Below are positions 10,128 to 21,815 of a DNA stretch of 64,000 nucleotides, in pieces (position 1 is the first letter of the stretch; each line of letters begins with the position of its first letter). A program made the position numbers and the translations under genes. Source of the stretch: Talpa occidentalis (Eukaryota; Chordata; Mammalia; Eulipotyphla; Talpidae). The DNA lies in contig NW_023603184.1 in assembly GCF_014898055.3 (NCBI RefSeq), positions 28,932,808 to 28,996,807 on the forward strand. The letters run 5' to 3'. The notes below the pieces were generated by a model that worked only from the letters and a program-made list of their open reading frames with translations, was not told where the DNA came from and did not search any database.

Positions 10128-11485
10128 AAATGTCATGATCCATGGGTTCTCACCCAAATGCTTATAGTGGCAGGGCATGACTCACACAGACTGTAACAAC
10201 AGTGTGTATTTGCAGTGGAAATTGAGAGAGAAGGAAATAAAGAATTGCTAAGGTAACAAGTAACTGTTTTAGTCCAGATAGTCTGTAGCGTCCATAGTCC
10301 AAACCAAAAGCTGCTCATGAAAGGTGGCATTATCACTGATAAGAGCCTGGAGTGGTGGCAACTGGAGGTGATCACAGGTGATACTGCTGTGATAGCACCA
10401 CAGCAGCCAGCGACAGTAATCTGGGGGCCATCTGGAGATAGGAAATAGGAGACAGCTCTAGAGGTGGTGCAGGCCTAGTCCAGCACCAATAAGGAGTGGT
10501 GATTAAGAGGCTGTGCCACAGGCAGGAGCGGGTAATGGCAGACAGCTCTTAAAGTTGGTACCGACACCTGTCAGTAGCGCCAGTTAAGAGTGATGATCAG
10601 AAGGCAATGCTGGGGGAAGGAGTGGTGATTGATGATCAGAAGTAATGAGTGGGAGTTCAGAAGCCAGAAACAAAAGATCATTGGAGAGAGTGTTCGAATA
10701 TGTCTGCTGCACTGGGTTTTATGCTTTTCAGGATCCCTTCACGCCTCCCCTTGCTCCCAATGGCCTCCATTCAAGAAGGGGTATTAAGGTTCAAACTTAT
10801 CTGTGTGGGCACCTGGCAGTGCCACTTTGCAGGGAGGACGTTTTAAGGATGGTGCCATTCAGCCAGCAGACCTGGCTCAGCTAAATACTAGAGGGGGCAC
10901 AGGGGACTGGTGTGGCTATTAGAGCCTCCCTGTGCTGGCTTAGTTGTCAAACCTGATTGGCGTTGGTGCGGGTTTAAAATTTGAACCCCACTGGTGCATC
11001 AAACCTGCTCTGTGAGGGGTTGACTGTCAAACTCGGCTCACACCTATAGTGCAGTGGCCCCAGGCACTCTACTGCACACAGTTGTTGGGGATAGGGGGGG
11101 ATGTGGTGCATCAGAGCCAAATACATGCTACTATATCACTGAACCAGGAATTGTGGAACTTCTCGTAGAGGTGGATATTTAAAGAATGGCCCTTGTTAGT
11201 CGTTAAGCTTTTTGGGCACAGTGCCAGTGAGGAGCCTGGGCTTTCTGCAGGGTCCTGATTACAGGAAAGTTCAAAATTCAGGAAAGCAGTAAGTCTTCGC
11301 CTAATTTCCACATTGGGTAATAACTTGGAACCAGCCTTATTGAAGGAGGTTTGGTCTGCCAGGAGTATGCTGTCAAGGGAGTCAATGTCAAGGACCATGA
11401 GCTGGCATCCTGGCATTTAGTTTTCAACTTCCCCATTACTTCAGTTGTTCTGACTGGGTTAGAGTACTACCATATCTCCTGAAAA
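10128..11485. other. No gene recognised; possible old retroelement
   Basis: About 1.35 kb with no open frame of note. Several loosely similar short blocks recur around 10495-10640 (GAGTGGTGATTAAGAGG, GAGTGGTGATTGATGATCAG). It may be a decayed retroelement segment, but I could not match it. Confidence 0.35.
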
Positions 11486-11488
11486 CAG

Positions 11489-12003
11489 GAACTTCAAAAC
11501 ATAAGGACGGCAGTGTAGGAAGAACCTGGACTATCCCCATTTTGTGGACATAACAAATATGCAACTACATATGGAATAATCTACCAAGAAGAAAATCTGA
11601 ACATTGGCCAAATTGAGTTTTCACAACAAAGGATAATAAAGCAGCACTGAAACAGGTAGGAGAGAGAAACATAGCTTCTCATTAAGGAAGGAAACCCATC
11701 CAAGGTGTGATGACTCACAGTTGGAGGAATCTCAAAGGTGTGGAACTTTTCACTCGGAAATGAGGAGAGGGCTAGGTCTCAGAAACCCCGACTCCTCCAT
11801 CTTGAGCAATGGAAATGAGTCTCTAGAGCCCTGGCACTGAGGGCTGGTGGAGAATATGCCCAGGAGAACTGGAAAAACTACAGGGAACAAAGAACCTGCT
11901 CTTAAAGGGCCTACATGTAGACTCAATCTGTACCAAGATCCAGCACAGTAACACTGGTCTGAAAAGTGCCGAAGTTATAGGTGAAGGAATCACACTTACG
12001 TTG
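11489..12003 (+). mobile_element. L1 5'-end fragment (old L1 family)
   Basis: It begins GAACTTCAAAACATAAGGAC and runs through GGCAGTGTAGGAAGAACCTG, GCACTGAAACAGGTAGGAGA and CTGGCACTGAGGGCTGGTG. This order is what I know from old L1 5' untranslated regions. It abuts an opposite-strand L1 3' end, so the two are probably separate insertions. Confidence 0.6.
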
Positions 12004-12194
12004 TTTTTTTTTTTAATTAGGTAACATTAGTTTATATCATTGTTTTAAAAGTATAGGATCTCCCCCTCAGTTGTTGTTACCACACCACTCTCACCACCAA
12101 AACATGCATAGTCCTTTGTGCTCCCTTCCCACTTCGCTCTCGCCCCTCCCCCTTTGGTTCTGATGTCCATTTTCTAAGATTAATTTTTAGTGTA

Positions 12195-13055
12195 GGTGAC
12201 CATACAACCTGGCAATTCCACTCCAAGGGGTCTACCCAAAGGACACAAAAACATTGATTCAAAAGACCACCTGTACACCCATGTTTATTGCAACACTGTT
12301 TATAATAGGTAAAACCTGGAAACAACCCAAATGCCCCAAAATAGATGACTGGATCAATAAGATGTGGCATATATACACAATGGAATATTACTCAGCAATC
12401 AAAAAAGATACTCATGCCATTCGTAGCAATATGGATGGAACTAGAAGGAATTATGCTCAGTGAAATAAGCCAGAAAGAAAAAAAAACATCAGATGGTTTC
12501 ATTTATAGCATGAATATAGGGGAGTCAAATAAGAAATCAGTGTAAAAATAACAGTACAAAACACAACAAAGCAAAAATGGGCAATCATAAATCAGAGACA
12601 TACTGCAGGAGAGGAGGAGGGAGGAGCACAGGGGACTGAGGTGATGGTGCATGGGTGCATTGGTGAAAACTATGGGGACTACACCTGAGGGGGTGAGGGG
12701 AAGTAAATATTGTTTAAAAATGAACAATGATGATAGGCCTTCCCTGGTGGCGCAGGCGGTTGAGCGCAGCGCTGTGAAGCTGCCCGCAGCCTCTGCAGCG
12801 CCAGTTCGATCCCGGCTGGCCGGCAAGGGTCCCACATGGCACAGCAGAGGTCTCCTGTCTCACATGCTGCTCCCCTCAGCAGTGTATTTTGTCAGTCTGC
12901 CTGTTCTGTTCCCCGCTCTGTCTCTGGTGAATCCTCTCACCCTTCTGCGCATCTGACCTATACCCTGGTTCTTGTGTAAATAAATAAATCTTTAAAAAAA
13001 AAAAATGAACAATGATGTAAAAAATTAAAAAATTTAAAAAAAGAAAATAAAAAAA
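12195..13055 (+). mobile_element. Younger L1 3' end carrying a SINE in its tail
   Basis: A plus-strand 5'-truncated L1 inside an older L1. ORF2 C-terminal motifs are clear near 12254-12463: [41 protein letters not shown]. The 3' UTR follows to about 12715 and an A-rich tail (to 12735 and again 13018-13055). A SINE at 12736-13000 sits in that tail. A 9-bp target duplication, TTTAGTGTA, flanks it. Confidence 0.85.
12736..13000 (+). mobile_element. tRNA-derived SINE, type II, full length
   Basis: It starts GGCCTTCCCTGGTGGCGCAG. The A-box region is TGGCGCAGGCGG (12748-12759) and the B box is GTTCGATCCC (12804-12813). The tail is CCTGGTTCTTGTGTAAATAA, then AAATCTTT and an A tract. A perfect 17-bp target duplication, AAAAATGAACAATGATG, lies at 12716-12732 and 13001-13017. 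Confidence 0.95.
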
Positions 13056-13547
13056 TTTAGTGTACCTTTATCTTACCTGTTGCTTTCTGTATATTACACA
13101 TATAAATGACACCATCCTGTATTTGTCTCTCCTTTTGATTTCGGTAAGTATAACCCCTTCCAGCTCCCTCCATGTTGCTGCAAATGGTATGAGTTTCTTT
13201 TTTGATTGCTGAGTAGTAGTCTGTTTTGTTTATGTACCACATCTTGATCCACTCATCTGTTTTGGGGCACTTAGATTGTTTCTATAGTTTGACTGTTGTA
13301 AATAGAGCAGCAGTGAACATGGGGTTACAATTCCTATTTTTTCCCATTTTTGAGAGGAAAGCTTTGGCAGTTTAGGGTCTTCTGTGGTTCCATGTGAATT
13401 TCAGTAGTAATCATTCTATTTCTTTGAAGAATGTCATTGGGATTTTTATTGGGGTTGCATTGAATCTGTATATTGTTTTGGGTACGATGTCCATTTGGAC
13501 AATGTTGATTCTTCCTATCCACACAAGACACATTATACTTAAAATGG

Positions 13548-14640
13548 GAGTCATGGAAGCTGATGAAGATGACAAAAATAAGTTCTTAGGGAGCATTGGC
13601 CAGAAAAAGAATTTATGAAAGACAAGGAAAATGAGAGATTAATTAATGAAATTGCTAAGGAAAACATCCAGCTAAAGGAGGAGATCCAAAAACCTAAAAC
13701 TGAGTTCTAAAGACCACTAGAAATGACCTGATTATAGGGAATGTTCATGTCACAAAGATGAAATTCACATCTGTGGAGAATCCCAAGAATGAAAGCCAAC
13801 TTTTAACACACTCCTATGCATTTCAGATGAACTCACAAGTTCCTTTTGAGCCACAAAGAGCACCATCACTTTTCCTTTGAAAAAGAAGTTGCTTACAATG
13901 TGATCAGCTTGGTGAAATCCATGTACAGATAGAAGACATAGATGTGGAAGTGATGGCCAACATAGTTCCATTAAACCCAGGAGTCAGACTCACAGTTCAT
14001 CTATGAGTTTCCGAAATGAAGTCTCTGAAGTGGCTCTCATGAGAGAGAAGGTAGAACTGAGATTTGGTGATTCCTGAAGTGGAGGTGTAGAGTAGAATGT
14101 GTGGAGTATGATAAGTAGTCCTAAGTGCTGTCATCACATTTGTGGAAATTGGAATTGCTGTCAAGCCTTGAAAAAGAAAGTCTACCCTCTTCATATAAAT
14201 TGAAACTGCCTTGGAGTTATTTCTCATAAATAGAAAATGCTTGAAAAGCTTTAGGTGTTTTAAGGGATATCTAAAGAGCACAATGCTTCTGACTGGATTG
14301 GAAGTCCTTCAGGTGATGGATTGAGAACTTGCGGAGGACTTAGTTAACATGCACTTTCAGTGGGAGAATAATGGAGGAGGAATAGAAGATACTGTCAGGT
14401 GTAGGTTCATCTCACATAGTATACTTAGAAAAACAGACTCGTGGCATTATGAGAAAATTGAAACTCCTGAGTTGAAATCACTGTCAATGTTTGACAAACA
14501 ATTATCTTTGCCTTCAAAAGTGAAAACTACTTATTCCTACATACAAAATGTTTCCATAATTTAAAATTCTTCGTTTCAAACTGTTGAAAGTTTACAGAGT
14601 AAATACAGTGTATTAAAGAGTTTTGTTCATTAAAAAAATT
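13548..14640 (+). pseudogene. NMI: Processed pseudogene of NMI (N-myc and STAT interactor)
   Basis: An intronless, multiply broken copy of the NMI mRNA. The parent protein is an interferon-inducible cytoplasmic/nuclear adaptor that binds MYC-family and STAT proteins and has an N-terminal coiled coil and two NMI/IFP35 domains. Visible blocks, in order and in shifting frames, are [11 protein letters not shown] near 13555, NEIAKENIQLKEEIQK (13645-13692, coiled coil), MKFTSVENPKNESQLL near 13760, DVEVMANIVPLNPGVR (13941-13988) and EDLVNMHFQWENNGGG (near 14334-14383). Stops and frameshifts separate the blocks and the central domain is badly eroded. AT-rich 3' UTR follows, with an A-rich run near 14633. 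It begins beside an old L1. It cannot make a full protein. The identification rests on my memory of NMI; the exact ends are uncertain. Confidence 0.82.
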
Positions 14641-14689
14641 AGGATAAAAACCAAATCAATAAAAACTTTCTGAAATCACTGATTTGGTA

Positions 14690-15005
14690 CATGTTTGTTG
14701 TGTTCTTGGTCATCATGCTCAGCATTGGAGATGTGTAGTGTTCAAACACAGTTGCTGCTCTCATGGAGCTTATAGGCTGCTAATGGAAGAGACGGTCGTT
14801 GTTACAAGGTTTGTTCTAACAAATACATAATTATAGGTAGTGGTAACTGCTATGAAAGAACACACAGGGTGCTGTAAGATGTCCCGATCTAGCTAGAGGG
14901 GACAGTTGGATAGAAAAGTCTACTTAGCGAGAATGATTCTAACTGAGCTTGAGAAGATGAAGGACGTAGGCAGGAAATTGGGGGATTCTGCATAAGATGA
15001 CAAAA
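14690..15005 (+). mobile_element. L2-like fragment
   Basis: It contains TGCTCTCATGGAGCTTATAG and GATGAAGGACGTAGGCAGG-type downstream sequence, the familiar L2 3' region layout. Confidence 0.6.
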
Positions 15006-15109
15006 AAACTAAAGTGAGATGAGTACCACATGTTTCAGAGATCAAAGGAATGTCGGTGTTAAGGGATGAGCTGTGGCCTCTCAAAAAAAGACACACTGTT
15101 GGGGAGGAG

Positions 15110-15545
15110 GGAAGGAAGGGTATGTTGAAGTCCTAATCCTCTGGAACCTCAGAATATGACATTTTTAGAAATAGTGTTGTTGAAGATCAACTAGTTACAA
15201 TTAGCTCATATCAGAACAGAGTGGGCCCCGAACCCCGTATGACTTATGTCCTTACAAAAAAGGAGGCTACATGAACACAGAGACATGGTGACAATCCCCT
15301 GGGAAAACTGGAGTGATGTTATCTACAAACCAAGCAATGCCAAAGATTGCTAGAATACCCCCTGAAACTAGGAAGTACAAGAAAGGATTCCTTCCTTTTT
15401 TATTTATCTTTTTAGGAATCAGGGCTTCAACAACATCTTTTCTTAGTTTACTTCTGTCTCCCACAGCTGTGAGACAGTTTCTATTGTTTAAGCTGTCCAG
15501 TCCATGGTACTTTGTGATGGTAATGCCAGGAAGCCAAGAGCCACT
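15110..15545 (+). mobile_element. MaLR-type LTR (MLT1/MST-like)
   Basis: It shows the standard order: TTGAAGTCCTAATCCTCTGG, a CTCAGAATATGACATTTTTA block, ATGTCCTTACAAAAAAGG, then CTGTGAGACAGTTTCTATTG and CCATGGTACTTTGTGATGG. It is old and has small indels. Confidence 0.7.
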
Positions 15546-16033
15546 ATGGCTGGGTGGTAAGATGGAGAGGGATGGGGGAGTGTGAAATAAGAACGGAAGG
15601 TTAAGAGGGCCAGATCACCAGGTTAAAGATTTGGGTCTTTAGCCTTAAAAGCAATGGGGCAGTAAGTGTGTCCTTGAAGGGTGATCTGGGTTGCCCATCT
15701 CCTTTCCTACCACAAGGGACTATAGGGGCCTCTATTAACCAGTAGTACAGGGGCGCTGTGATGGCAGCTTGAACTGGTGTGATGACAGTGGGGATAGAGA
15801 AAGGTGATGGATGGAATGTGAAGAGGGTGGGGGTGTTGAAGAAAGGAGGAGGCATCAGGAATATTCCCAGCTTCTGCCTTTGCACAACTGGATAAGTGGT
15901 GGTAGCAACCATCAAGTTAAAGAATTCTGGAATAGATGAAATAGGAGAACGTAGATCATGAGTTTGCCCTTGGACATGAAATGTTGAATGAATTGGGTAC
16001 ACTTGAGAGTAAAAACCCTGAGAGAAAACACAT
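15546..16033. other. No gene seen
   Basis: Unassigned sequence. The 156-codon minus-strand open frame (15601-16071) takes its start from the CA repeat and is not credible. Confidence 0.5.
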
Positions 16034-16037
16034 ATAC

Positions 16038-16040
<3 letters not shown>

Positions 16041-16070
<30 letters not shown>
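16041..16070 (+). repeat. (CA)n microsatellite
   Basis: About 15 uninterrupted CA units. Confidence 0.97.
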
Positions 16071-16072
<2 letters not shown>

Positions 16073-18829
16073 TTGGTTGCAGGAAGAGTCCTGTGTGCTT
16101 ACATCTTACTCAGAAATGCCATATATTATTGTAGCACAGTGGATTTTATCTTCTTTTGCTGTAAATTGAATCAGCATCCATAACTTTCATCATAATGCAC
16201 TGAAAAGTGTTAGTGCGGAAAGAAACATAAAGGAATTCAGGGAATCTGAGGAGTGAGGTTATGGACATGCACTGCACCGGGAATGATTAACCAACCCCCC
16301 CAGTTAGCGGTACCATCCTCACATGTCATCATTCAATACTAAGGACTTGAAGTAACTCCAGTGGTGATAGTGACGGGTTTGGGAGGTGGGCAGAGTAGTG
16401 AGGTGAAAGACTTAGTGTCAGTTTAGAACTGGGAAAGAGTTTTCACTGCAAAAATAATTGTACTTTGCTAAACAATCCATCAACAAGCCTAAACAGATCT
16501 CTTGATCCAATCTAAATTCATCAATGAAATTTGGGCTCTCGTAATTATACTCCATCCTGCCACATCCTGCCATAAGCTGGGACTGCCTCCTTTATCACAC
16601 TTTGAGATGTTGAATTTTCCATAGATATGTTAATTTACTTTTGAGTCAGTGAGGCCAAACTTTGGAGTTGATCTTTAAAAAAACACCCAGTGGAAAATAT
16701 CCAGTGGAAGAAGTTGTGGGCACAATAATACACATTTGCGTATTTCCTATGATTGTGATATACTTTAGAAAACTCTCTTCATGCCAAGAAAATACATCTA
16801 CTTCATGAAGAACATTGTGAAAGAGTTGTTACAACATAGAAAAATGCTAAACTGTTTTCTTTGTGGTGCAATTAAGCAAAATTTTGCTAAGATATAGAAA
16901 GTAAACCATAGCGATAAGAAGCAGCCTTTACAAGGTCACACAGAAGAGAACTGAGATTTGAACCCAAATAAAATCCTCTTATATATCCATTTATAGATTC
17001 TTCTACTTAGTCTCTATTGTATCCCAAGATATGTGGTAGGCCATGCTCTTTGGATAAATCATGGAAAGTGAAGTGTAAATGCATCTTTTCATATTCAGAA
17101 ACGACTTCTCACTGGAGGGCTGCAATAAGAAGAGCATGACTTAGATCCTTTAGATGTGTCTTACAGATTTTGGAAACACATAGTCTTCTCTATCCACCTG
17201 TTGCTGCTCTTAAGATCCTTTCCCCATGTCCTCCAGCTATAACCGATCTCTCCTTTTAGTAACTCCATTTGCCATACAGCATGGTAATGCTGGTATTTCA
17301 CCCCAAGGCTGTCTTCCTTAAAAGTCTAACACCCCTGCATGTTCCATGTTAACACCTGCAGCTTCATGAGGCACCTGAACTTCTTGCCCTGCAGCTGCTT
17401 GCAGGCAAGAACACTGATGGCGCTTTCAGGGGCCCCAGAAGACTTTAATCTCATACACCAAACTCAGCTGCCACCTTGGACTGCTTGAAATTTAAGATTA
17501 CATCTGTATTAGCATCTTTTAAGCTGCTGCTCTAAATCTCTGAAGATAAACATCACGGATAAATTTATGACTCTCCATTTATCAGTCTTTTGAAATCCCC
17601 AATTTAGGAATGAATACCCTGGGTTGAGTGCCCCTTGCAGTCCCCACCCTACCATTCTTTTCACCCCTCAGGCTGTAGGGAGAAGTGCTACATCAATTTT
17701 TCAGTGGTTAAGATGACAGAGTAGTTTTGCTAGAGTTATTTTTTATTCTAAACACGGTTCCTTCATATTGTGAGTTTCTGGAAGTCAGTAGCCAAGTGGT
17801 GTTTGTACCTTTTAAAAATTCCTCCAGCTTCCGGAAGAGTCAAGATGTGCTTTTTTTGTGTGTGTTTGCTTGTCTTGCTGTTTTTTAAGTCAAAAGCAGT
17901 CATATTGTTACAGTGATCCTTTTGACAATGTAGGGATAATTTCTAAGGCATCTTCTGACACAAATTACAGAGAAACAAGAGAAAAATGGAGAGAGAATCC
18001 ACTTTTGACCTAGATAGAATAATGGGGACTGGATATAACTGCCTTTCTGTAACAACTGAGAAAAGACAAAACATACAGAATAAAGGTTTTTGAAGACACT
18101 GATAGTAGACAGTGCAAGACCGTGATCTCTAAAATATGAGAAACAAACTTGGTGACTCAGTATGATTGCTCAGACCTACTACTTTAAGAGATTTTCCAGG
18201 ACATGGCTTGGGAAATTTAAGCAAAGCCCGAAAGACTTCCAGAGTTGAGGTAATGGACCTGAAAAAAGCAGAGACAAAGCTAGTTGGATCTGCGCTACAG
18301 AGAGAAGTATTAAACAGCAGAGAACGGTACAGAGATTAAAAATCTTGAGATCTTCGAAGAACCCTCTCAAATTTTTATGGCCTCACAGCCCCTCTCAGGT
18401 GCTGAGTAGAGAAGGGAGGCTGAGAAAGGCATCTAAGAATCCAGTTCAGACTTTGGTTGGCCCTTGGGAGTCAATGAAGGACATTGACTTGGGAGTCAAT
18501 GAAGGACAAGTAAGAGCTTTGCTTCATTTCTCAACATCTCAGCCCCATTACTCAATTTAACTCTTGTCTTCATTAGAGCAAGGCCCTTTGCAAGAATTTT
18601 GCATTGGCGATGGTAAGAGGAAAAGGGTGTTATCTCAACTGCCATCCTGAAAACACCATGCTTTTCCCATTTCTTTCCTAGCAAGGAGTTTTCAGTTGGG
18701 TATATTCAATTACTCAGTTTGTTTCAGGTTATAGTGATGAGTCGCTGCTGGTTTTCCTGATTTGGAATTAGAGTCAGATAATACCAAAGTTTTGTCTAAA
18801 GGAATAAGCATGTTTTAAAAGACAGCACT
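16071..18829. other. No gene seen
   Basis: About 2.8 kb without a credible gene. Weak MIR-like similarity occurs near 16925-17010. A 25-bp unit (TTGGGAGTCAATGAAGGACA plus TTGAC) starts at 18464 and its first 20 bases repeat exactly at 18489-18508. Nothing else recognised. Confidence 0.5.
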
Positions 18830-19051
18830 CATTTAAGAGGTAGAACTTATACAAAATCAAAAACATAAACAACAAAAGCAAAAATAGAGAAATAACCTCA
18901 TCAACAAAATTTTAAACTAATGTGCTGCAAACAATACCAGCAAGAAGGGATAAATACAAGTGATAGAATGGGAGAAAATACCTGGAAACTATCTTTAATA
19001 AGGAACATAGCCAAAAGATATATTCTTACCACTCATAATAAAAGATAAATG

Positions 19052-19321
19052 GGTCTCCCCTGGTGGCGCAGGCGGTTGAGCGCCGTGCTGTGAAGCTGTC
19101 CACAGCCTTTGCAGCGCCGGTTCTATCCTGGCCGACTGGCGAGGGTCCCACATGGTGCAGCAGACCTCTCCTTTCTCGCCCGCTGCTCCCCTCAGCAGTG
19201 TATTTCGTCAGTCTGCCTGTTCTGTTCCCTGCTGTCTCTGGTGAATCTTCTCACCCTCCCATGCATCTGGTCTGTACCCCGGTTCTTGTGTAAAATGAAT
19301 AAATAAATCTTTTTTAAAAAG
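19052..19321 (+). mobile_element. tRNA-derived SINE, type II
   Basis: Head GTCTCCCCTGGTGGCGCAGG, slightly diverged B box, type II tail CCCGGTTCTTGTGTAAAATG, then an A-rich end. A 12-bp duplication, AAAAGATAAATG, lies at 19040-19051 and 19322-19333. Confidence 0.93.
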
Positions 19322-19664
19322 AAAAGATAAATGACACAGTTAAGAAATGGGCAAAGGGTTTGAATAGGTATTTCTCCAAATAAGATCTAGATGATCAATA
19401 AGCACATAAAAAGATTTGCAACATCATTAGTCATTTGGGAGATGCAACTCAAAACCACAATGAGATACTGCTTTACCTTTGCCAGAATGATTATATTCAA
19501 AAAGACTTAATAACAAGTGTGAGAAATTGTAATACTTGAATACTTTTAATGTAAAATGGTACAGCTGCTTTGGAAAACAGTCTGGTAGTTCCTCAAAATG
19601 TTAAACATAGAATTACCATGTGACTCAGGAATTCCTCTTTCTTTCTCTCCCCAGCTACACACAC

Positions 19665-19725
19665 ACATGTACGTATGTACGTGTATGCATGTGCACCTAC
19701 ACGTATGTATATGCACAAAAAATAT
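19665..19725 (+). repeat. Purine-pyrimidine alternating (CA/GTAC) stretch
   Basis: ACACACACACATGTACGTAT followed by further GTAC/TGCA alternation, within the old L1. Confidence 0.85.
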
Positions 19726-19871
19726 TTACATTTTAATATATAAAAGTTTCTGTGTCTGCATATGATTACCTTTTTTCATAATAGCAAAAAAGTAACATTT
19801 TTCATAATAGCAAAAAATGAAAATAGCCTAATAGCTATCAACTGATCATTAGATAAATGAAATGTGTTTTA

Positions 19872-20174
19872 TTTTTTAATTTTTTTTATAGAGGCATGTT
19901 TTTATTTGTTTGTTTGTTTTTGTTTATACACGCACTGGGTACAGTCAGAAGCGTGGGAGGGTGAGAGAATTCACCAGAGCCAGAGCAGGGAGCAGAGCAG
20001 GCAGAAGGACTGAAGTACACTGCTGAGGGGAGCAGTGGGCGGCAGGAGAGGTCTGCACGCCATGTGGGACCCTCCTCCGGTGGCTGGGGAGCAGCCGGGG
20101 ATCGAACCAGCGCTCCAGAGGCCGTGGGCAGCTTCGCAACCCAGCGCTCAACCGCTGCGCCACCGGGGAGGCCC
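19872..20174 (-). mobile_element. tRNA-derived SINE, type I with long tail
   Basis: Minus-strand copy very like the one at 2506-2823, including the extra ACATGCCTCTAT block next to the A-rich end. Head GGCCTCCCCGGTGGCGCAGC, B box GGTTCGATCCC. A 14-bp target duplication, TGAAATGTGTTTTA, lies at 19858-19871 and 20175-20188. Confidence 0.95.
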
Positions 20175-20689
20175 TGAAATGTGTTTTAGCTATAAAATGT
20201 GATATTACATTGATAATACAATGAAAAACTGATACCTGCTATAACATGGATGAATCTTGAAAACACAATGCTAGATGAAGCCATCAGTTACAAAACACTG
20301 TATATTCTGTGATTGTACTCATTGGAAATGCACACAACAGGCAAGTCTGTAGAGACAAAAAGATTAGTGGTTACTTATGGTGGAGCAGGGCATGGGGAGT
20401 GACAGCTTAGGGGATGGAGTTTCTTTTATGGGAAGGAAATGTTCTAAAATTAGATTGGGGAGACAGTGCTCCAACCCCATGAATATACTAAGAACAGCGA
20501 GGGGCGAGTTGCAGAGTATGTGAAATAATATCTCAATAAAGCTGTGTTTCAAGAAGAATGGGTTAATGATCCAGTGTAGATCAGTTAATAATGTCAGAGC
20601 CTGCTGTGTAAAGTAAATTTTACCCAGGTTCTGGCACAATAAATAGGTCAGGCAGAGAAACTTCCTGAATGGAAAAGTGTAGCAATAGT

Positions 20690-20860
20690 AATAGTCACAT
20701 TATTAGCAATCATAAGATTGATATGATCTTTATGGTTAACAGAGTACTTTCACATTTATTTGATTAAATCCTTCAACTCACTTGAATCATATGAGGGAGG
20801 CATCCTTACGCACATTCTGCACCCGAGGGAACTGAGGGTCAGAGAGTTTAGGAATGAGTG
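20690..20860 (-). mobile_element. MIR-like ancient SINE
   Basis: Antisense MIR layout: ACAGAGTACTTTCACATTTA, then a diverged ACTGAGGGTCAGAGAGTTTA. Confidence 0.6.
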
Positions 20861-21655
20861 AGATCATCCGGATTATAAATGCTGGGATTGTGAGAGCCCT
20901 GTCCACCTGCCTCCGAACCTCATGGCACTCCAGTAATCCTGAGAGGGCAGGGCCATGTTCTGTCTTGTTTACAGTGGTATCCCCAGTGCCTGGCAGGGTG
21001 AATGCCTTAATGATGAACAGTCAGCAGCTGCACTTTGGACTCTGTGATGAGATAATACAAAGTGTAGCTTCATCTCCTCCTGAAAGGATACCCAGAGGGC
21101 CTAAAAAGAGACCATGAAGGGTTAAGAGAGGAGGCGCACCCTAGGAGTACTACATTGTGGGCCGCTGGCCAGCGCACTGACATTATTCCTTGGCAGGTAT
21201 AGGGAACAAAATCATAATATCTCAGAACTGAGATAGGACCTGGTGCATGATCCTCGGCCAGGCAGAACCTTATTCTTCTGGGATCTTCCTTGGAGACAAC
21301 TGGATCATCCCAGGCTCCTGCCATTGTGAATAATGGAGAAGCAGAGAGAGGCTGCATCCTCCATGGCTGAGACTTCCCCTTGGCCAATCTGTGCTGGATG
21401 AGGAACTATCCAGAAGACGGCATGGGATCCTGCAAAAGAGGAACAATCTCATGCATCCAGGATTGTCTACAACCTGAATGGAAAGAATAGAGTTTGCTTT
21501 CTGGTTACATAGAGAGCTTTGCCCTTATGCTTAACGTGTTGAGTTGGCCAGTGGTTGGCTAGTTGTGCTTCCGAGGGGAGTAGGAGAAGACGCAAAGATG
21601 CCCTGTTTGCTGAGTTCCTTTTCCCGTGGACCAGATGTTCTTTTGGAAGAGCCTT
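20861..21655. other. No gene seen
   Basis: Unassigned. A possible L2 trace (ACTCCAGTAATCCTGAGAGG, then CAGTGCCTGGCAGGGTGAAT) lies near 20925-21005. Confidence 0.4.
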
Positions 21656-21815
21656 GAATTTGGAATCACAAAGGCCTGGATACAAAACCCTTTTCTTCCG
21701 TGTAGCCTGGTATGTGCTCTGAGCTCAAGTTCCTCATCTACCAAGTGAAAAGCTCTCAGGGCTGTCATGAGAGAAGTAACTTACCCAAGGTGGTAAATTA
21801 CCGGTAGAGTCTGTA
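21656..21815 (+). mobile_element. MIR-like ancient SINE
   Basis: Sense MIR-like order: TTTGGAATCACAAAGGCCTG, AAGTTCCTCATCTACCAAGT, then GGGCTGTCATGAGAG. Confidence 0.55.

Larger units (their letters stand above)
12004..13540 (-). mobile_element. Old L1 3' half, split by a younger L1
   Basis: A minus-strand L1 in two parts: 3' UTR at 12004-12194 and ORF2 3' portion at 13065 to about 13540. The split is the plus-strand L1 at 12195-13055. The matching TTTAGTGTA at 12186-12194 and 13056-13064 marks the insertion site. Its ORF2 remnant has multiple stops. Its left side resembles the 3' UTR of the L1 at 50.3 kb. The NMI retrocopy begins right after its end. Confidence 0.8.
18830..20520 (+). mobile_element. 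Old L1 ORF2/3' fragment carrying two SINEs
   Basis: Diverged L1 sequence recognisable by GGGCAAAGGGTTTGAATAGG, ACTCAAAACCACAATGAGAT, CATGGATGAATCTTGAAAAC and ATTAGTGGTTACTTATGG in the expected order. It is interrupted by SINEs at 19052-19321 and 19872-20174. The reading frame is destroyed. A tandem duplicate ATTTTTCATAATAGCAAAAA occurs near 19780-19820. Confidence 0.75.

Noticed and set aside
12739..12830. Functional tRNA gene
   Set aside because: The A and B boxes belong to a SINE head; the cloverleaf is not maintained and the copy carries a SINE body, A tail and target duplication.
15601..16071. 156-codon minus-strand frame starting with Cys-Val repeats
   Set aside because: Its start is simply the (CA)n microsatellite read in frame.
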